Below, one piece after another: positions 49,495-59,809 of a stretch of DNA of 64,000 bases. A program made the translations under genes and the position numbers. Where the stretch lies: contig NC_008783.1 of assembly GCF_000015445.1 (NCBI RefSeq), positions 565,001-629,000 of the forward strand, read 5' to 3'. The notes under the pieces are model-generated. The model did not search any database. It saw nothing but the letters and a program-made list of their open reading frames with translations, and was not told the DNA's origin. Source of the stretch: Bartonella bacilliformis KC583 (lineage in GTDB: Bacteria; Pseudomonadota; Alphaproteobacteria; Rhizobiales; Rhizobiaceae). The first letter of the stretch is position 1, and each line of letters opens with the position of its first letter.

Positions 49495-50925
49495 TTATGA
49501 GCACTTGGTTGTATTGATTTGCTGATTAATACGGTTGAGAGATTCATTTCGTCCTAACAAAACAAGAACGTCAAAAACACCTGGTGATGTTGCGCGTCCT
49601 GTAAGCGCTGCTCGAAGAGGTTGAGCAATGGTTCCGAATTTAAGTTCTTGTTTTTGCGCATAATGTCGTAAAGCTTCATCGAGTGTATTTGTATCCCAAT
49701 ATGAGCAAGATTCAAGAATAGGGTAGATGCTTTTTAGGATGGCTTGACCATCTTCATTTAAGAGCATTTTTGCTTTTTCATCAAGTAATAACGGTTGTTT
49801 TGTAAAGATAAAGGATGCACCGTCAATAAGTTCAAGAAGTGTTTTAGAACGTTCTTTTATATGGGGTATTGCGGCTAGAAATTGGGCACGGTGTTTTTTA
49901 TCAAGCTTGTCTATTATTTCTAAACCGCTTTCAATTTCTGGTAAAATGCTCAAAGTGGAATCAAAAAGATCCTGATCAGTGCTCATACGTATATAGTGTC
50001 CATTGATGGCATTCAATTTTTTGAAATCAAGACGAGCAGCACCTTTATTAATATCATCAATATCAAACCAAGAAATCATATCTTCGGTTGAGATGATTTC
50101 ATCATTACCATGGCTCCAACCTAAGCGAACAAGATAATTGCGCAAAGCAGCAGGAAGATATCCCATTGCTCGGTAAGCATCGACACCTAGTGCTCCATGT
50201 CGCTTTGACAATTTTGCACCATCTTCACCATGGATAAGTGGAATATGTGCCATAACAGGGATTTTCCACCCCATTGCATTAAAGATAATTGTTTGGCGTG
50301 CTGCATTTGTGAGATGATCATCACCACGAATGATATGCGTGATTCCCATATCATGATCGTCAACAACAACAGCAAGCATGTAGGTTGGAGTACCATCGGA
50401 ACGTAAAATAATAAAATCATCTAAGTCTTTATTCGGAAAAAGAACATCACCTTGAACGCGATCGCGCACAATTGTTGCTCCCTCTTTGGGTGCTTTGATG
50501 CGAATGACAGGTTTTATACCTTTAGGAGCTTCAGAAATATCACGATCACGCCAATGTCCATCATAATGTGGTGGGCGACCTTCTGCACGTGCACTTTCTC
50601 GCATTTCAGCTAATTCTTCAGGTGATGCATAACAATAATAAGCTTTACCATCTTTGACTAATTGTTCTGCAACTTCACGATGACGTTCTGTTCGCTCAAA
50701 TTGCGAAATAGGATCTCCATCATAGCTAAGTCCTATCCAATGCAAGCCATTTATGATTGCTTTAACAGCGGCATCTGTCGAGCGTTCTCGGTCTGTATCT
50801 TCAATGCGTAAAAGCATTTTTCCACCATGATGTTTTGCATAAAGCCAATTAAAGAGAGCAGTGCGGGCTCCACCAATATGAAGAAAGCCTGTGGGTGATG
50901 GTGCAAAACGGGTAATGACAGACAC
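49495..50925 (-). CDS. gltX: Glutamyl-tRNA synthetase, copy 1
   Basis: The 476-residue enzyme has the class I signatures: HIGH as [16 protein letters not shown] near residues 17-32 and KMSKS as [10 protein letters not shown] near 243-252. [12 protein letters not shown] and [15 protein letters not shown] sequences bind glutamate and ATP. The C-terminal helical anticodon-binding domain is complete. It glutamylates tRNA-Glu and, in bacteria lacking GlnRS, may also charge tRNA-Gln for GatCAB. A second copy lies at 59810-61180. It is divergent from comEC. Confidence 0.97.
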   Translation of the reverse strand: MSVITRFAPSPTGFLHIGGARTALFNWLYAKHHGGKMLLRIEDTDRERSTDAAVKAIINGLHWIGLSYDGDPISQFERTERHREVAEQLVKDGKAYYCYASPEELAEMRESARAEGRPPHYDGHWRDRDISEAPKGIKPVIRIKAPKEGATIVRDRVQGDVLFPNKDLDDFIILRSDGTPTYMLAVVVDDHDMGITHIIRGDDHLTNAARQTIIFNAMGWKIPVMAHIPLIHGEDGAKLSKRHGALGVDAYRAMGYLPAALRNYLVRLGWSHGNDEIISTEDMISWFDIDDINKGAARLDFKKLNAINGHYIRMSTDQDLFDSTLSILPEIESGLEIIDKLDKKHRAQFLAAIPHIKERSKTLLELIDGASFIFTKQPLLLDEKAKMLLNEDGQAILKSIYPILESCSYWDTNTLDEALRHYAQKQELKFGTIAQPLRAALTGRATSPGVFDVLVLLGRNESLNRINQQINTTKCS

Positions 50926-51041
50926 GGATATTATCCTCTACACTAAGATTGTTATTTATAGAACTTGTATCAGGGAATTATGTTAGCATAGCTGATAAGA
51001 TGTGCAATAGTAGCATTGCAGGTTAAGGTGGGGATTTGCGA

Positions 51042-53315
51042 ATGCTCGATCCAAATAAAATTAATGATGATCTATCAATAGGAAATTTCTCAAAAAAGGG
51101 AAATTTTATCCTATCGCAACGAGGTTATCCTTCTATTATTGATGGTTCCAATAATGCTACTTATAACGAGAAAAAACTTTCTTTATTCAATATTTTAAGA
51201 GACTTCATAATTCTTGTTTGGCAGTGGCTGATAGAGTGCATAAAAAAAGAAATTTCTTTTGGTCTGCTCTTTTTATTGATTTTAGTGTTCTCTACTACAG
51301 GTGTTATCTTTTATTTCAGTTTAGACCAAGAGCCAAATTGGGAGCAATTCGTTGTATTGATCATTTCATTTCTTGGAATATTATATATTTTACGTTGTTA
51401 TAGGGGAATATGGCTTGTCGTTGGGTTTTTATTTTGTGTTTTATTAGGTGCTTTAGCGGCAAAAATAGAAACATGGCGTATGTCTACGCCAATGTTGAGC
51501 AATAATGTTTCCACTACATTAACTGGGCGCATTGTTTCTATTGAAACGATGGAAAAAGGGGAATTTCGTTTAATTGTAGATGTTTTAAAAACAAAAAATC
51601 CAACTTTACATTATGGGCCTGATCGTGTTCGTTTAGTTGCAAGACATTTGCCTGATGGATCAGTTCCCGGTGATGGCTTGTACGGTAAAGTAAGACTTCG
51701 TGCTTTATCCGGACCTGTACGTCCAGGAAGTTATGATTTTAGTTTTCATAATTATTTTAATAGAATTGGTGCTCAAGGAACTTATTTCGGGAAACCGATC
51801 AAAATATCAGTTTCTCAACCTGATACTATATTGGGTATGGCATCACAGAAAATTGAAAATCTGCGAATGAAGATGACGCAAAGAATTCGTACAAAAATTA
51901 GTGGAGAAGAAGGTAGTGTTGCTGCTGCTTTAATAACAGGACAACGGGGGGCTATTTCGAGTGATACTAATGAAGCATTGCGTATGTCTGGATTAGCCCA
52001 TATCTTGTCAATATCAGGTTTACATATGGCTCTACTTAGCGGCATGGTTATTATTGTTATTCGTAGTTTTTTTGCGTTATTTCCAGTCTTTTCATCCTAT
52101 TATTCGACTAAGAAATTTTCTGTTATCGTTGCGTTAATAATTACAGCTTTTTATTTGATTTTGTCTGGCGCAGCTGTCGCAGCACAAAGAAGTTTTGTGA
52201 TGGTTGCAGTGATGTTGATTGCTGTATTATGCAACCGTTCTGGTGTGACAATGCGTAATTTTGCTATTGCTGGTTTGGCCATTGTGGTTGTTGTTCCGCA
52301 TGAAATATTAGGCCCCAGTTTTCAGATGTCATTTTCAGCAACTATAGCTTTAATTGCTGCTTTTGAGTGGTGGAGCAAAAGGCACTCTTCTGACAGGAGA
52401 AAAATAACACCATCTCATGTTGGAGGAAAGATAGTTCGTTTTGCTTTCTTATCATTTTCTTCAACTTGTTCATCTTCTCTTATAGCAGGGCTTGCTAGTG
52501 GAATTTATGCTGCTTATCATTTTACAAATGTAGCACCTTTCAGTATTATAAGTAATGCTTTGGCTCTACCTATTGTATCAATTTTGGTGATGCCTTTTGG
52601 ATTGATAGCAGCATTTGCGATGCTTTTGGAATTTGAATGGTTGCCATTACAAATTATGGGTTTTGGTATCAGTCTTGTAACAAAAATTGCTTATTCTATC
52701 ACAGCTATTTCTCCAGTTATTAATCCTGGATTTATACCATTATCTACGTTGATTTTATTAAGTTTAGGTTTAGTTGGACTGACTTTTTTCAAAACATCTC
52801 TGAGATTCTTTTTTATTATTTTTATTTTTATAGGTATTTGGGTTTACGTAATGCGTTCACCTGTGCAATTAATCATAGCAGATAATATGAACCTTGTTGG
52901 TATTATAAATGAGAAAATATTGTATGCTGATCGTTCACGTGTTTCCAAATTTACGAAATCTGTATGGGAAAAATCATTCTATATAAACGAAACCATTAAA
53001 CCAACAAAAATTGGTCCTGCGCTGAACGGACAATTTGTTTGTGATGATAATATTTGTACAGCCTTATTAGAAAATGGATTAAAAGTTGTTGTGTTATATA
53101 AAGAAACGGATCAATGTATCAAATCAGATGTTATAATTCAGACATCTATAATGCACGATAAAACATGCAATGATGTTGCAGGAATAGTATTTACGCCTCA
53201 GCAACTTTTATCACGAGGTAGTGTTATGATGATGAAAAACAAAGATATTATCTGGTATTATACAGCTTTTCATCGACCATGGAATGTCCATAGACAAAAA
53301 TTACAAAATCTATAA
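51042..53315 (+). CDS. ComEC/Rec2-family competence membrane protein
   Basis: I start it at ATG 51042, 8 bases after AAGGTGGGG (51025-51033), giving 757 residues; an in-frame TTG at 51036 is less likely. An N-terminal two- or three-helix region is followed by a DUF4131/OB-like segment (TTLTGRIVSIETMEKGEFRLIV). The ComEC channel domain then starts with VAAALITGQRGAIS and LAHILSISGLHMALLSG (about residues 325-345), a signature of the family. Seven or more membrane helices follow. The C-terminal about 170 residues lack the HxHxDH metallo-beta-lactamase motif seen in long ComEC proteins. ComEC moves single-stranded DNA across the inner membrane. Confidence 0.88.
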   Translation: MLDPNKINDDLSIGNFSKKGNFILSQRGYPSIIDGSNNATYNEKKLSLFNILRDFIILVWQWLIECIKKEISFGLLFLLILVFSTTGVIFYFSLDQEPNWEQFVVLIISFLGILYILRCYRGIWLVVGFLFCVLLGALAAKIETWRMSTPMLSNNVSTTLTGRIVSIETMEKGEFRLIVDVLKTKNPTLHYGPDRVRLVARHLPDGSVPGDGLYGKVRLRALSGPVRPGSYDFSFHNYFNRIGAQGTYFGKPIKISVSQPDTILGMASQKIENLRMKMTQRIRTKISGEEGSVAAALITGQRGAISSDTNEALRMSGLAHILSISGLHMALLSGMVIIVIRSFFALFPVFSSYYSTKKFSVIVALIITAFYLILSGAAVAAQRSFVMVAVMLIAVLCNRSGVTMRNFAIAGLAIVVVVPHEILGPSFQMSFSATIALIAAFEWWSKRHSSDRRKITPSHVGGKIVRFAFLSFSSTCSSSLIAGLASGIYAAYHFTNVAPFSIISNALALPIVSILVMPFGLIAAFAMLLEFEWLPLQIMGFGISLVTKIAYSITAISPVINPGFIPLSTLILLSLGLVGLTFFKTSLRFFFIIFIFIGIWVYVMRSPVQLIIADNMNLVGIINEKILYADRSRVSKFTKSVWEKSFYINETIKPTKIGPALNGQFVCDDNICTALLENGLKVVVLYKETDQCIKSDVIIQTSIMHDKTCNDVAGIVFTPQQLLSRGSVMMMKNKDIIWYYTAFHRPWNVHRQKLQNL

Positions 53316-53673
53316 ATTGATTGTATCAAGCTAATATAGCTATAATTTTTTCACTTAATTTATGAAATTTACTAAAGATTACAGATAATTAATTGCAATA
53401 TTTTTGATAACTGGTTTATAAATTTACAAAAATCATGACCCTACAATAAAATGATAAATTTCGAAAATAAGATCTAAATTTAAACTGTCTATCAAATTGT
53501 GTAAACGCAAACAGGTTCAAAAATACTGCATTTTATTATTAATATATTTCTATGGTAGCTAATATTTTTGAGCCAGAGGGTTAAATAAGTTTATGAAAAA
53601 TTAATAAGGTAATAGATTTTTTTATTATCAATTCGTAACGAATATGGATGATTTATAAAAGAAAGAATGATTC
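53316..53673. other. Intergenic region between comEC and rpiA
   Basis: A 358-base AT-rich gap without a gene or recognisable remnant. No terminator with a T-run was found after comEC. No LexA-like reading is visible here, although lexA lies beside comEC in several related genomes. Confidence 0.5.
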
Positions 53674-54375
53674 ATGAATGCCCAAGAATTGAAAAAGGTG
53701 GCGGCTGCTAAAGCACTTGAGTTTGTTCAAGATGGTATGCGTCTCGGTATAGGGTCGGGTTCTACAGCTAATGAATTTATTCGCCTTCTTGGTGAACGTG
53801 TTGCAAATGGTTTGCATGTTATCGGCGTTGCTACTTCACATTATTCCGAACAATTATGTCGTCAAGTTGGGGTACCTGTCACTACTTTAGAACAAATTCC
53901 TGAGCTTGATCTTGATATTGATGGGGCAGATGAGATTGGTCCTAATATGACCTTAATTAAAGGGGGTGGTGGGGCGTTGCTACGTGAAAAAATTGTTGCT
54001 GCAGCATCTCATGAAATGCTTATTATTGCTGACGAAACAAAAGTAGTCAAAACACTTGGTGCTTTTGCACTACCAATTGCAGTCAATCAGTTTGGTCTGA
54101 GTGTTACACGCAGTGCTATCGAAAAAATGGCTAAAGGTTTAGGTCTTTCAGGAAAAGTGACGTTAAGAATGAATGGGGATAATCCTTTTAAGACGGATGA
54201 TGGCCATTTTATTTTTGATGCATCTTGGGGGCATATTGTTCAACCAAAACTTTTATCAAATGCACTATTTGAGATCCCTGGTGTTATTGAACACGGACTT
54301 TTTGTGGGATTAGCGTCGCGTTCAATTATAGCGATGGCAGATGGTCAAATAAAAATTTTAGAGAAAAAATGTTGA
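53674..54375 (+). CDS. rpiA: Ribose-5-phosphate isomerase A
   Basis: RpiA interconverts ribose-5-phosphate and ribulose-5-phosphate in the pentose phosphate pathway. The 233-residue protein shows the family motifs [50 protein letters not shown] (catalytic Asp-Gly-Ala-Asp-Glu and Lys near residues 85-105) and IADETKVV. The C-terminal [20 protein letters not shown] is intact. It precedes the DUF2059 gene by 61 bases, and the two may share a transcript. Confidence 0.97.
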   Translation: MNAQELKKVAAAKALEFVQDGMRLGIGSGSTANEFIRLLGERVANGLHVIGVATSHYSEQLCRQVGVPVTTLEQIPELDLDIDGADEIGPNMTLIKGGGGALLREKIVAAASHEMLIIADETKVVKTLGAFALPIAVNQFGLSVTRSAIEKMAKGLGLSGKVTLRMNGDNPFKTDDGHFIFDASWGHIVQPKLLSNALFEIPGVIEHGLFVGLASRSIIAMADGQIKILEKKC

Positions 54376-54436
54376 GAATTTTAATAAAGTAACAAATATG
54401 AGTTACAATAATTAATAATTATGGAGTAATCATTGA

Positions 54437-54979
54437 ATGAAAAATATATTTTCTCTCCAGCACTTTGTCACATCGTTTGGTGCAATTGCTATCTTGGTTG
54501 TCAATATTGGGCTGGTTCATGCACGAGATGTCAGTGATCAGCACTTAGATGCCGCTAAAAAAATGATTAAAGCCGTTCATGCAACTGATCAGTTTGATAG
54601 TTTTTTACCAATTGCTGCACGTGATCTCAAAAATGAATTGATAGGAAATGATCCACATTTAGCAACAACTATTTCTGATATTGTTGATAAGCAGGCACTT
54701 GCTTTAGCTAAACGGCGCGCTGATTTAGAGAAAGAAATTGCTCATGTCTATGTAAAGCATTTTAGTCAAGAAGAACTTGATAAGATCACAATATTTTATA
54801 ATTCTGATGCTGGTAAAAAATTTTTAAAGGAAGTTCCGAGTATTGCGCGTGATTCTTATGCTGTGTTCGATATGTGGCGTTCCTCTATCGTAAAAGATCT
54901 TATGAAAAATGTTGAAGGTGAAATGTCTAAAACACTTAATTTAGATAAGTCTGCTACTCCTATGAAATTACCTCTTTAG
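54437..54979 (+). CDS. DUF2059 domain-containing periplasmic protein
   Basis: The 180-residue protein has an N-terminal signal (hydrophobic FGAIAILVVNIGLVHA, cleavage about residue 30) and a DUF2059 helical domain: FLPIAARDLKNELI, EKEIAHVYVKHFSQEELDKITIFYNSDAGKKFLKEVP. The FSQEEL-x-x-I-x-x-FY-x-S-x-x-G-x-K motif is the family hallmark. Its function is unknown. It lies between rpiA and gor; in other alphaproteobacteria the same trio rpiA, DUF2059, gor occurs, so the neighbourhood seems conserved (from memory). Confidence 0.88.
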   Translation: MKNIFSLQHFVTSFGAIAILVVNIGLVHARDVSDQHLDAAKKMIKAVHATDQFDSFLPIAARDLKNELIGNDPHLATTISDIVDKQALALAKRRADLEKEIAHVYVKHFSQEELDKITIFYNSDAGKKFLKEVPSIARDSYAVFDMWRSSIVKDLMKNVEGEMSKTLNLDKSATPMKLPL

Positions 54980-55180
54980 GTAGGTACTAAGTAGGTTCAT
55001 CAATTTTATTTTTAGTAAAAGTCTTCTTTCATTAAATAAACGGTAGTAAAATTATCGTTTTAATGGAACAGACATTTTTGAGTATTTAAGCTGTTTATGC
55101 GAAAAAAATAAGGAATTTTATTTGCTGATAAATAGTCGATAGTTTAACAATCTAGACGCACAGGAGAGGGATAATTTGTG

Positions 55181-56566
55181 ATGTCTTTTGATTTTGATTT
55201 ATTCGTTATTGGAGGCGGGTCTGGTGGGGTGCGTGCTGCCCGTCTTGCGGGAGCACTAGGTAAGCGCGTTGCTATAGCAGAAGAATATCGCATAGGGGGA
55301 ACTTGTGTTATTCGCGGTTGTGTTCCCAAAAAACTATTCGTTTATGCATCACAATATGCACAAGAATTTAGTGACAGTGCTGGTTTTGGCTGGAAATGTG
55401 CAGATCCAATTTTTGACTGGCAAAAGTTGGTTGCAGCCAAAGATAAAGAAATATCAAGGTTAGAAGAACTTTATCGCAAGATATTAAAAAATAATAATGT
55501 TCATATTTATGAAAGTCGCGTTGTCTTTATTGACGAACACACGTTAGAGCTTACTGCAACAGGTGAGCGGATAAGAGCAAAAAAGATCTTAATTGCAACA
55601 GGAGCAAAAGTTGCGCCAAATACAGTTGTAGGTAGCGATTTATGTCTTACTTCTAATGAGATTTTTGATCTTAAAAAATTACCTAAATCAATAATAATCA
55701 TTGGCGGTGGTTATATTGGTGTGGAATTTTCCAATATTTTTCATGAATTAGGAGTGCAAACAACATTGCTTCATCGTGGTGATTTAATTCTAAGTGGCTT
55801 TGATTATGATTTACGGCATTTGTTAAGTGATGCAATGATTCAAAAGGGGATTTCTGTTGTCTATGGTGCGGCAGTTTCTCAGGTTAAAGTTGAATCTAAA
55901 TCCTATAATGTTACTTTGGCGAATGGACAAACGATCACTGCTGATCAGGTTATGTGGGCTACAGGGCGTGTGCCTAATACAAAAGGTTTAGGACTTGAAC
56001 AAGCAGGGGTTAAGCTTAATAGTGCTGGTGCGGTTATTGTTGATGAAAAAATGATGACAAATGTCCCTCATATCTGGGCTATTGGCGATGTAACAGGCCA
56101 TCTGCAATTAACGCCTGTTGCTATTCATGAAGCAATGTGTTTCATTAATACTACATTTAAGAATACTCCAACTGTGCCTGATTATGATTTAATTTCGGTA
56201 GCTGTTTTTTCACAGCCAGAGATTGGAACAGTTGGCCTTTCAGAAGAAAATGCAATACGCTGTTATAAGCGTGTTGAAATTTATCGCACATTGTTTCGTC
56301 CTATGCGTAATATTCTTTCCGGTAATTCGGAAAAGATGTTTATGAAACTTGTTGTTGATGGTGAAAGTCGTATTGTTGTTGGTGCGCATATTTTGGGAGC
56401 AGGTGCTAGTGAAATGATACAGCTTATAGGAATATCTCTCAAAGGAAAACTGACAAAAGATGTATTCGATGAGACTATGGCATTGCATCCAACCGCAGCA
56501 GAAGAATTGGTAACAATGTATGAACCAAGCTATGTATACGAAAACGGAAAAAAATTGGAAAATTAG
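55181..56566 (+). CDS. gor: Glutathione-disulfide reductase
   Basis: Gor reduces glutathione disulfide with NADPH. I start it at ATG 55181 (461 residues, MSFDFDLFVIGGGSGG), 13 bases after AGGAGAGG. It has the FAD dinucleotide motif GGGSGGVRAARLA and the redox disulfide in GGTCVIRGCVPKK near residues 41-53. The NADPH site GGGYIGVEFSNIFHELG lies near residues 175-191. Further segments are ATGRVPNT, the FAD-binding IWAIGDVTGHLQLTPVA, and the C-terminal catalytic HPTAAEE. The CVIRGC spacing and overall length support glutathione rather than lipoamide as substrate. Confidence 0.95.
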   Translation: MSFDFDLFVIGGGSGGVRAARLAGALGKRVAIAEEYRIGGTCVIRGCVPKKLFVYASQYAQEFSDSAGFGWKCADPIFDWQKLVAAKDKEISRLEELYRKILKNNNVHIYESRVVFIDEHTLELTATGERIRAKKILIATGAKVAPNTVVGSDLCLTSNEIFDLKKLPKSIIIIGGGYIGVEFSNIFHELGVQTTLLHRGDLILSGFDYDLRHLLSDAMIQKGISVVYGAAVSQVKVESKSYNVTLANGQTITADQVMWATGRVPNTKGLGLEQAGVKLNSAGAVIVDEKMMTNVPHIWAIGDVTGHLQLTPVAIHEAMCFINTTFKNTPTVPDYDLISVAVFSQPEIGTVGLSEENAIRCYKRVEIYRTLFRPMRNILSGNSEKMFMKLVVDGESRIVVGAHILGAGASEMIQLIGISLKGKLTKDVFDETMALHPTAAEELVTMYEPSYVYENGKKLEN

Positions 56567-56640
56567 AGGAAGGTGCTTGTAGTGAATAATAAGGCTTTCA
56601 TGCTATATAAATTGCATGGGTAAGCTTTAGAGAGAATACC

Positions 56641-58005
56641 ATGAGAGAGAAATGGACACCTGAGTCTTGGAGAACAAAGCCAATTAAGCAAGTTCCAACT
56701 TATCCAGATAAGTTTTTATTAGCGAATATTGAAAAAAAGCTATGTGGATATCCCCCTTTGGTTTTTGTGAATGAAGTCCGTGATTTAAAAAATGAATTAG
56801 CAGCTGTTGCAGAAGGAAAAGCTTTTTTATTGCAAGGGGGGGATTGTGCAGAGAGCTTTGCGGAGCATGAAGCTGGTCGTATTCGTGATTTTTTTCGTGT
56901 ATTTTTGCAGATGGCTTTAGTTTTAACTTTTGGAAGTTCTAAGCGAGTTATTAAAACTGGTCGTATTGCTGGTCAATTTGCAAAACCACGCTCCTCTGAT
57001 ATGGAAAAAAAGGAAAACGATGAGCTTCCTGCTTATCAGGGTGATATTATTAATGATATTGAATTTAGTAAATCTTCTCGTACGCCTGATCCCCGACGAA
57101 TGTCTATCGTCTACCATCAGTCGATGGTAACGCTTAATTTGTTACGAGCTTTTGTACAAAATGGCTATGCTAATTTAGAAAATATTCATAAATGGATCGT
57201 GAATTTTATTGCTAATAATCTACAAAGTGAGCGTTATGAATTATTGGCAAAACGTGTTTTTGAATCAATCGATTTTATGCATTCAATAAATATTTCAGAA
57301 AAAATGAATGATGCGTTATGCCAAACACCTCTTTATACAAGTCATGAAGCACTTTTACTTGGTTATGAAGAGGCTTTAACTCGGATTGATCCCACTTCTG
57401 GGGATTGGTACGCGACATCTGGTCATATGTTGTGGATTGGTGATCGTACACGCCAACTTGATCATGCGCATGTTGAATATTGTCGTGGTATTAAAAATCC
57501 TGTTGGATTGAAGTGTGGTCCTTCACTTAATCCTGATGAGCTTTTGAAATTAATTGATATTCTTAATCCTGAGAATGAATCAGGTCGGCTTACTCTCATC
57601 ATTCGTTTAGGGCATGATAAAGTAGAAACCTATCTTCCTCAATTGATTCGTATTGTTGAGCGTGAAAAGCGTAAAGTTGTATGGTCTTGTGATCCAATGC
57701 ATGGCAATACAATCATTGCCAATGGTTATAAAACTCGTTTTTTTGATCATATTTTCAAGGAAATTGAGAATTTTTTTTCAATACATTGGGAAGAAGGAAC
57801 GTATCCAGGAGGTATTCATATCGAGATGACAGGTCGTCATGTAACTGAGTGTATAGGTGGTGCACAGGCCATTTCAATAGACGATCTTTTTGATCGTTAT
57901 CAGACTTATTGTGATCCACGATTAAACGCCAATCAGGCATTAGAATTATCTTTTCTTGTTGCTGAACTTATCAAAAAAAATCGTGATACTAATCAATTGA
58001 TATAG
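56641..58005 (+). CDS. Class II 3-deoxy-7-phosphoheptulonate (DAHP) synthase
   Basis: It condenses phosphoenolpyruvate with erythrose-4-phosphate at the start of the shikimate pathway. The 454-residue protein opens with WTPESWRTKPIKQVPTYPD, shared by plant-type DAHP synthases, then FLLQGGDCAESFAEHEA, IAGQFAKPRSSDMEKK and GLKCGPSLNPDELLKLID. WSCDPMHGNTI and GGIHIEMTGRHVTECIGGAQ supply the metal site (His, Glu and Asp). The class I E. coli AroF/G/H type has none of these. The gene follows gor by 74 bases and precedes nadE. Confidence 0.96.
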   Translation: MREKWTPESWRTKPIKQVPTYPDKFLLANIEKKLCGYPPLVFVNEVRDLKNELAAVAEGKAFLLQGGDCAESFAEHEAGRIRDFFRVFLQMALVLTFGSSKRVIKTGRIAGQFAKPRSSDMEKKENDELPAYQGDIINDIEFSKSSRTPDPRRMSIVYHQSMVTLNLLRAFVQNGYANLENIHKWIVNFIANNLQSERYELLAKRVFESIDFMHSINISEKMNDALCQTPLYTSHEALLLGYEEALTRIDPTSGDWYATSGHMLWIGDRTRQLDHAHVEYCRGIKNPVGLKCGPSLNPDELLKLIDILNPENESGRLTLIIRLGHDKVETYLPQLIRIVEREKRKVVWSCDPMHGNTIIANGYKTRFFDHIFKEIENFFSIHWEEGTYPGGIHIEMTGRHVTECIGGAQAISIDDLFDRYQTYCDPRLNANQALELSFLVAELIKKNRDTNQLI

Positions 58006-58116
58006 CAAATATTTTAAGAAAAATCATACAACATTATCTATTTTAGGTATTTATAGGATTAAGTGCTTTTAAAGAAAAGAAATGATTGAAATTGAGCTTA
58101 CGACTACGCTAAGTTG

Positions 58117-59799
58117 ATGATGATGGCAAAAGAGTTGATAAAAGATGACTTTCGGATTGCAGTTGCTCAATTAAATCCCATTGTAGGTGATATTGAGGGG
58201 AATTTTGTTCTTGCTAAAATGGCACATCAGAAAGCTCAACAACAGGGTGCTGATCTTGTTTTATTGACTGAGCTTTTTATAAGCGCTTATCCGCCAGAAG
58301 ATCTTGTACTTAAGCCTGCTTTCACAAAAGCCTGTGAAAATGCAATTAAGAAATTAGCAAAGGTTACAAAGGAAGGACCAGGTATTATTATTGGTGCTCC
58401 GATAAAGCGTGGTGATGCTATTTATAATGGTGTTGTACTGCTCGATAATGGGCAGGTCATTGCTGAATACTTAAAGTTTGATTTGCCTAATTATCTTGAA
58501 TTTGATGAAAAAAGAGTATTTTCTCCTGGTCCGAGTCCTGAGCCTATTGTTTATCGTGGGATAACATTGGGAATTGTTGTTTGTGAGGATATTTGGAACG
58601 ATTCCTCGATTTGTACGGAGTTTCGTAATAAAGGAGCTGAATTCATTCTCGTTTCTAACGGGTCTCCTTACTGTCATAATAAAATATTAAAACGTATGAG
58701 TATTGTTCGTGCGCGAGCTATTCAAGCTGGTGTGCCGGTTATTTATGCTAATCAAGTTGGCGGTCAGGATGAATTAATTTTTGATGGAGGTTCTTTTGCA
58801 CTGAATGAGCAAGGCACGGTGGCATTTCAAATGAAACATTTTGAAAGCCATATCGCTGTAAGTCATTGGCAAAGAAAATCGATTGGATGGCAATGTGTTT
58901 CTGGTCCAAATGAAAAACTTTTAGGTGGGTTAGCTGCCGATTACCATGCTTGTGTTTTAGGTTTAAGAGATTACGTCAATAAGAACGGTTTTAAAGATGT
59001 AATTCTTGGTCTTTCAGGAGGAATTGATTCAGCGCTTTGTGCAGCAATAGCAACAGATGCTCTTGGAGCGGAAAGGGTTCGCGCTATAATGATGCCTTAC
59101 CATTATACATCAGAGGAGTCACTGAAAGATGCTAAAGATTGTGCACATTTTTTAAATTGTCATTATGAAATAATACCAATTGTTCAACCTGTCGAAAATT
59201 TTTTAAGTATAATCGCACCTATTTTTTCAGGGCTGCCTTCTGATGTTACAGAAGAAAATCTGCAAAGTCGTGTACGTGGCACTATTTTAATGGCTCTTTC
59301 AAATAAATTCGGTTCAATGGTTATTACAACAGGAAATAAGTCAGAAATGGCAGTTGGATATGCAACACTTTATGGCGATATGAATGGTGGTTTTAATCCC
59401 ATTAAAGATATTTATAAAATGCAAGTTTATGCATTAGCTGAGTGGCGCAATAAAAATCACTTGCTAAATTTTTTAGGAGCAGAAGGGGTTGTTATCCCTC
59501 CAAATATTATAAAGAAAGCGCCTTCTGCAGAGTTGCGAGAAAATCAAAAGGATGAAGATTCTCTTCCCCCTTATCCTATTTTAGATGATATTTTGCAGTC
59601 TCTCGTAGAAAATGACATGAGTGTTGATGAGATCGTTAAATGTGGTCATTTACGAGAAACTGTTGAGAAAGTAGAACACCTTCTTTATGTAGCTGAGCAT
59701 AAAAGGCGACAGTCTGCACCTGGTATCAAAATCAGTTCTAAAAATTTCGGACGCGACCGTCGTTACCCTATTACAAATTATTTTCGTGATAAAAGTTGA
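58117..59799 (+). CDS. nadE: Glutamine-dependent NAD+ synthetase
   Basis: NadE amidates nicotinic acid adenine dinucleotide to NAD+. The about 560-residue protein has three consecutive ATG codons (58117, 58120, 58123) after a TTG, so the exact start is uncertain. The N-terminal nitrilase-type glutaminase carries Glu in VLLTELFISAYP, Lys in AEYLKFDLPNY and Cys in GIVVCEDIWND. The C-terminal synthetase has the P-loop LGLSGGIDSALCAAIA near residue 300 and TGNKSEMAVGYATLYGD. The short NH3-only form lacks the first domain. Its stop is followed 10 bases later by the gltX2 start. Confidence 0.96.
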   Translation: MMMAKELIKDDFRIAVAQLNPIVGDIEGNFVLAKMAHQKAQQQGADLVLLTELFISAYPPEDLVLKPAFTKACENAIKKLAKVTKEGPGIIIGAPIKRGDAIYNGVVLLDNGQVIAEYLKFDLPNYLEFDEKRVFSPGPSPEPIVYRGITLGIVVCEDIWNDSSICTEFRNKGAEFILVSNGSPYCHNKILKRMSIVRARAIQAGVPVIYANQVGGQDELIFDGGSFALNEQGTVAFQMKHFESHIAVSHWQRKSIGWQCVSGPNEKLLGGLAADYHACVLGLRDYVNKNGFKDVILGLSGGIDSALCAAIATDALGAERVRAIMMPYHYTSEESLKDAKDCAHFLNCHYEIIPIVQPVENFLSIIAPIFSGLPSDVTEENLQSRVRGTILMALSNKFGSMVITTGNKSEMAVGYATLYGDMNGGFNPIKDIYKMQVYALAEWRNKNHLLNFLGAEGVVIPPNIIKKAPSAELRENQKDEDSLPPYPILDDILQSLVENDMSVDEIVKCGHLRETVEKVEHLLYVAEHKRRQSAPGIKISSKNFGRDRRYPITNYFRDKS

Positions 59800-59809
59800 G
59801 CATTATTCT

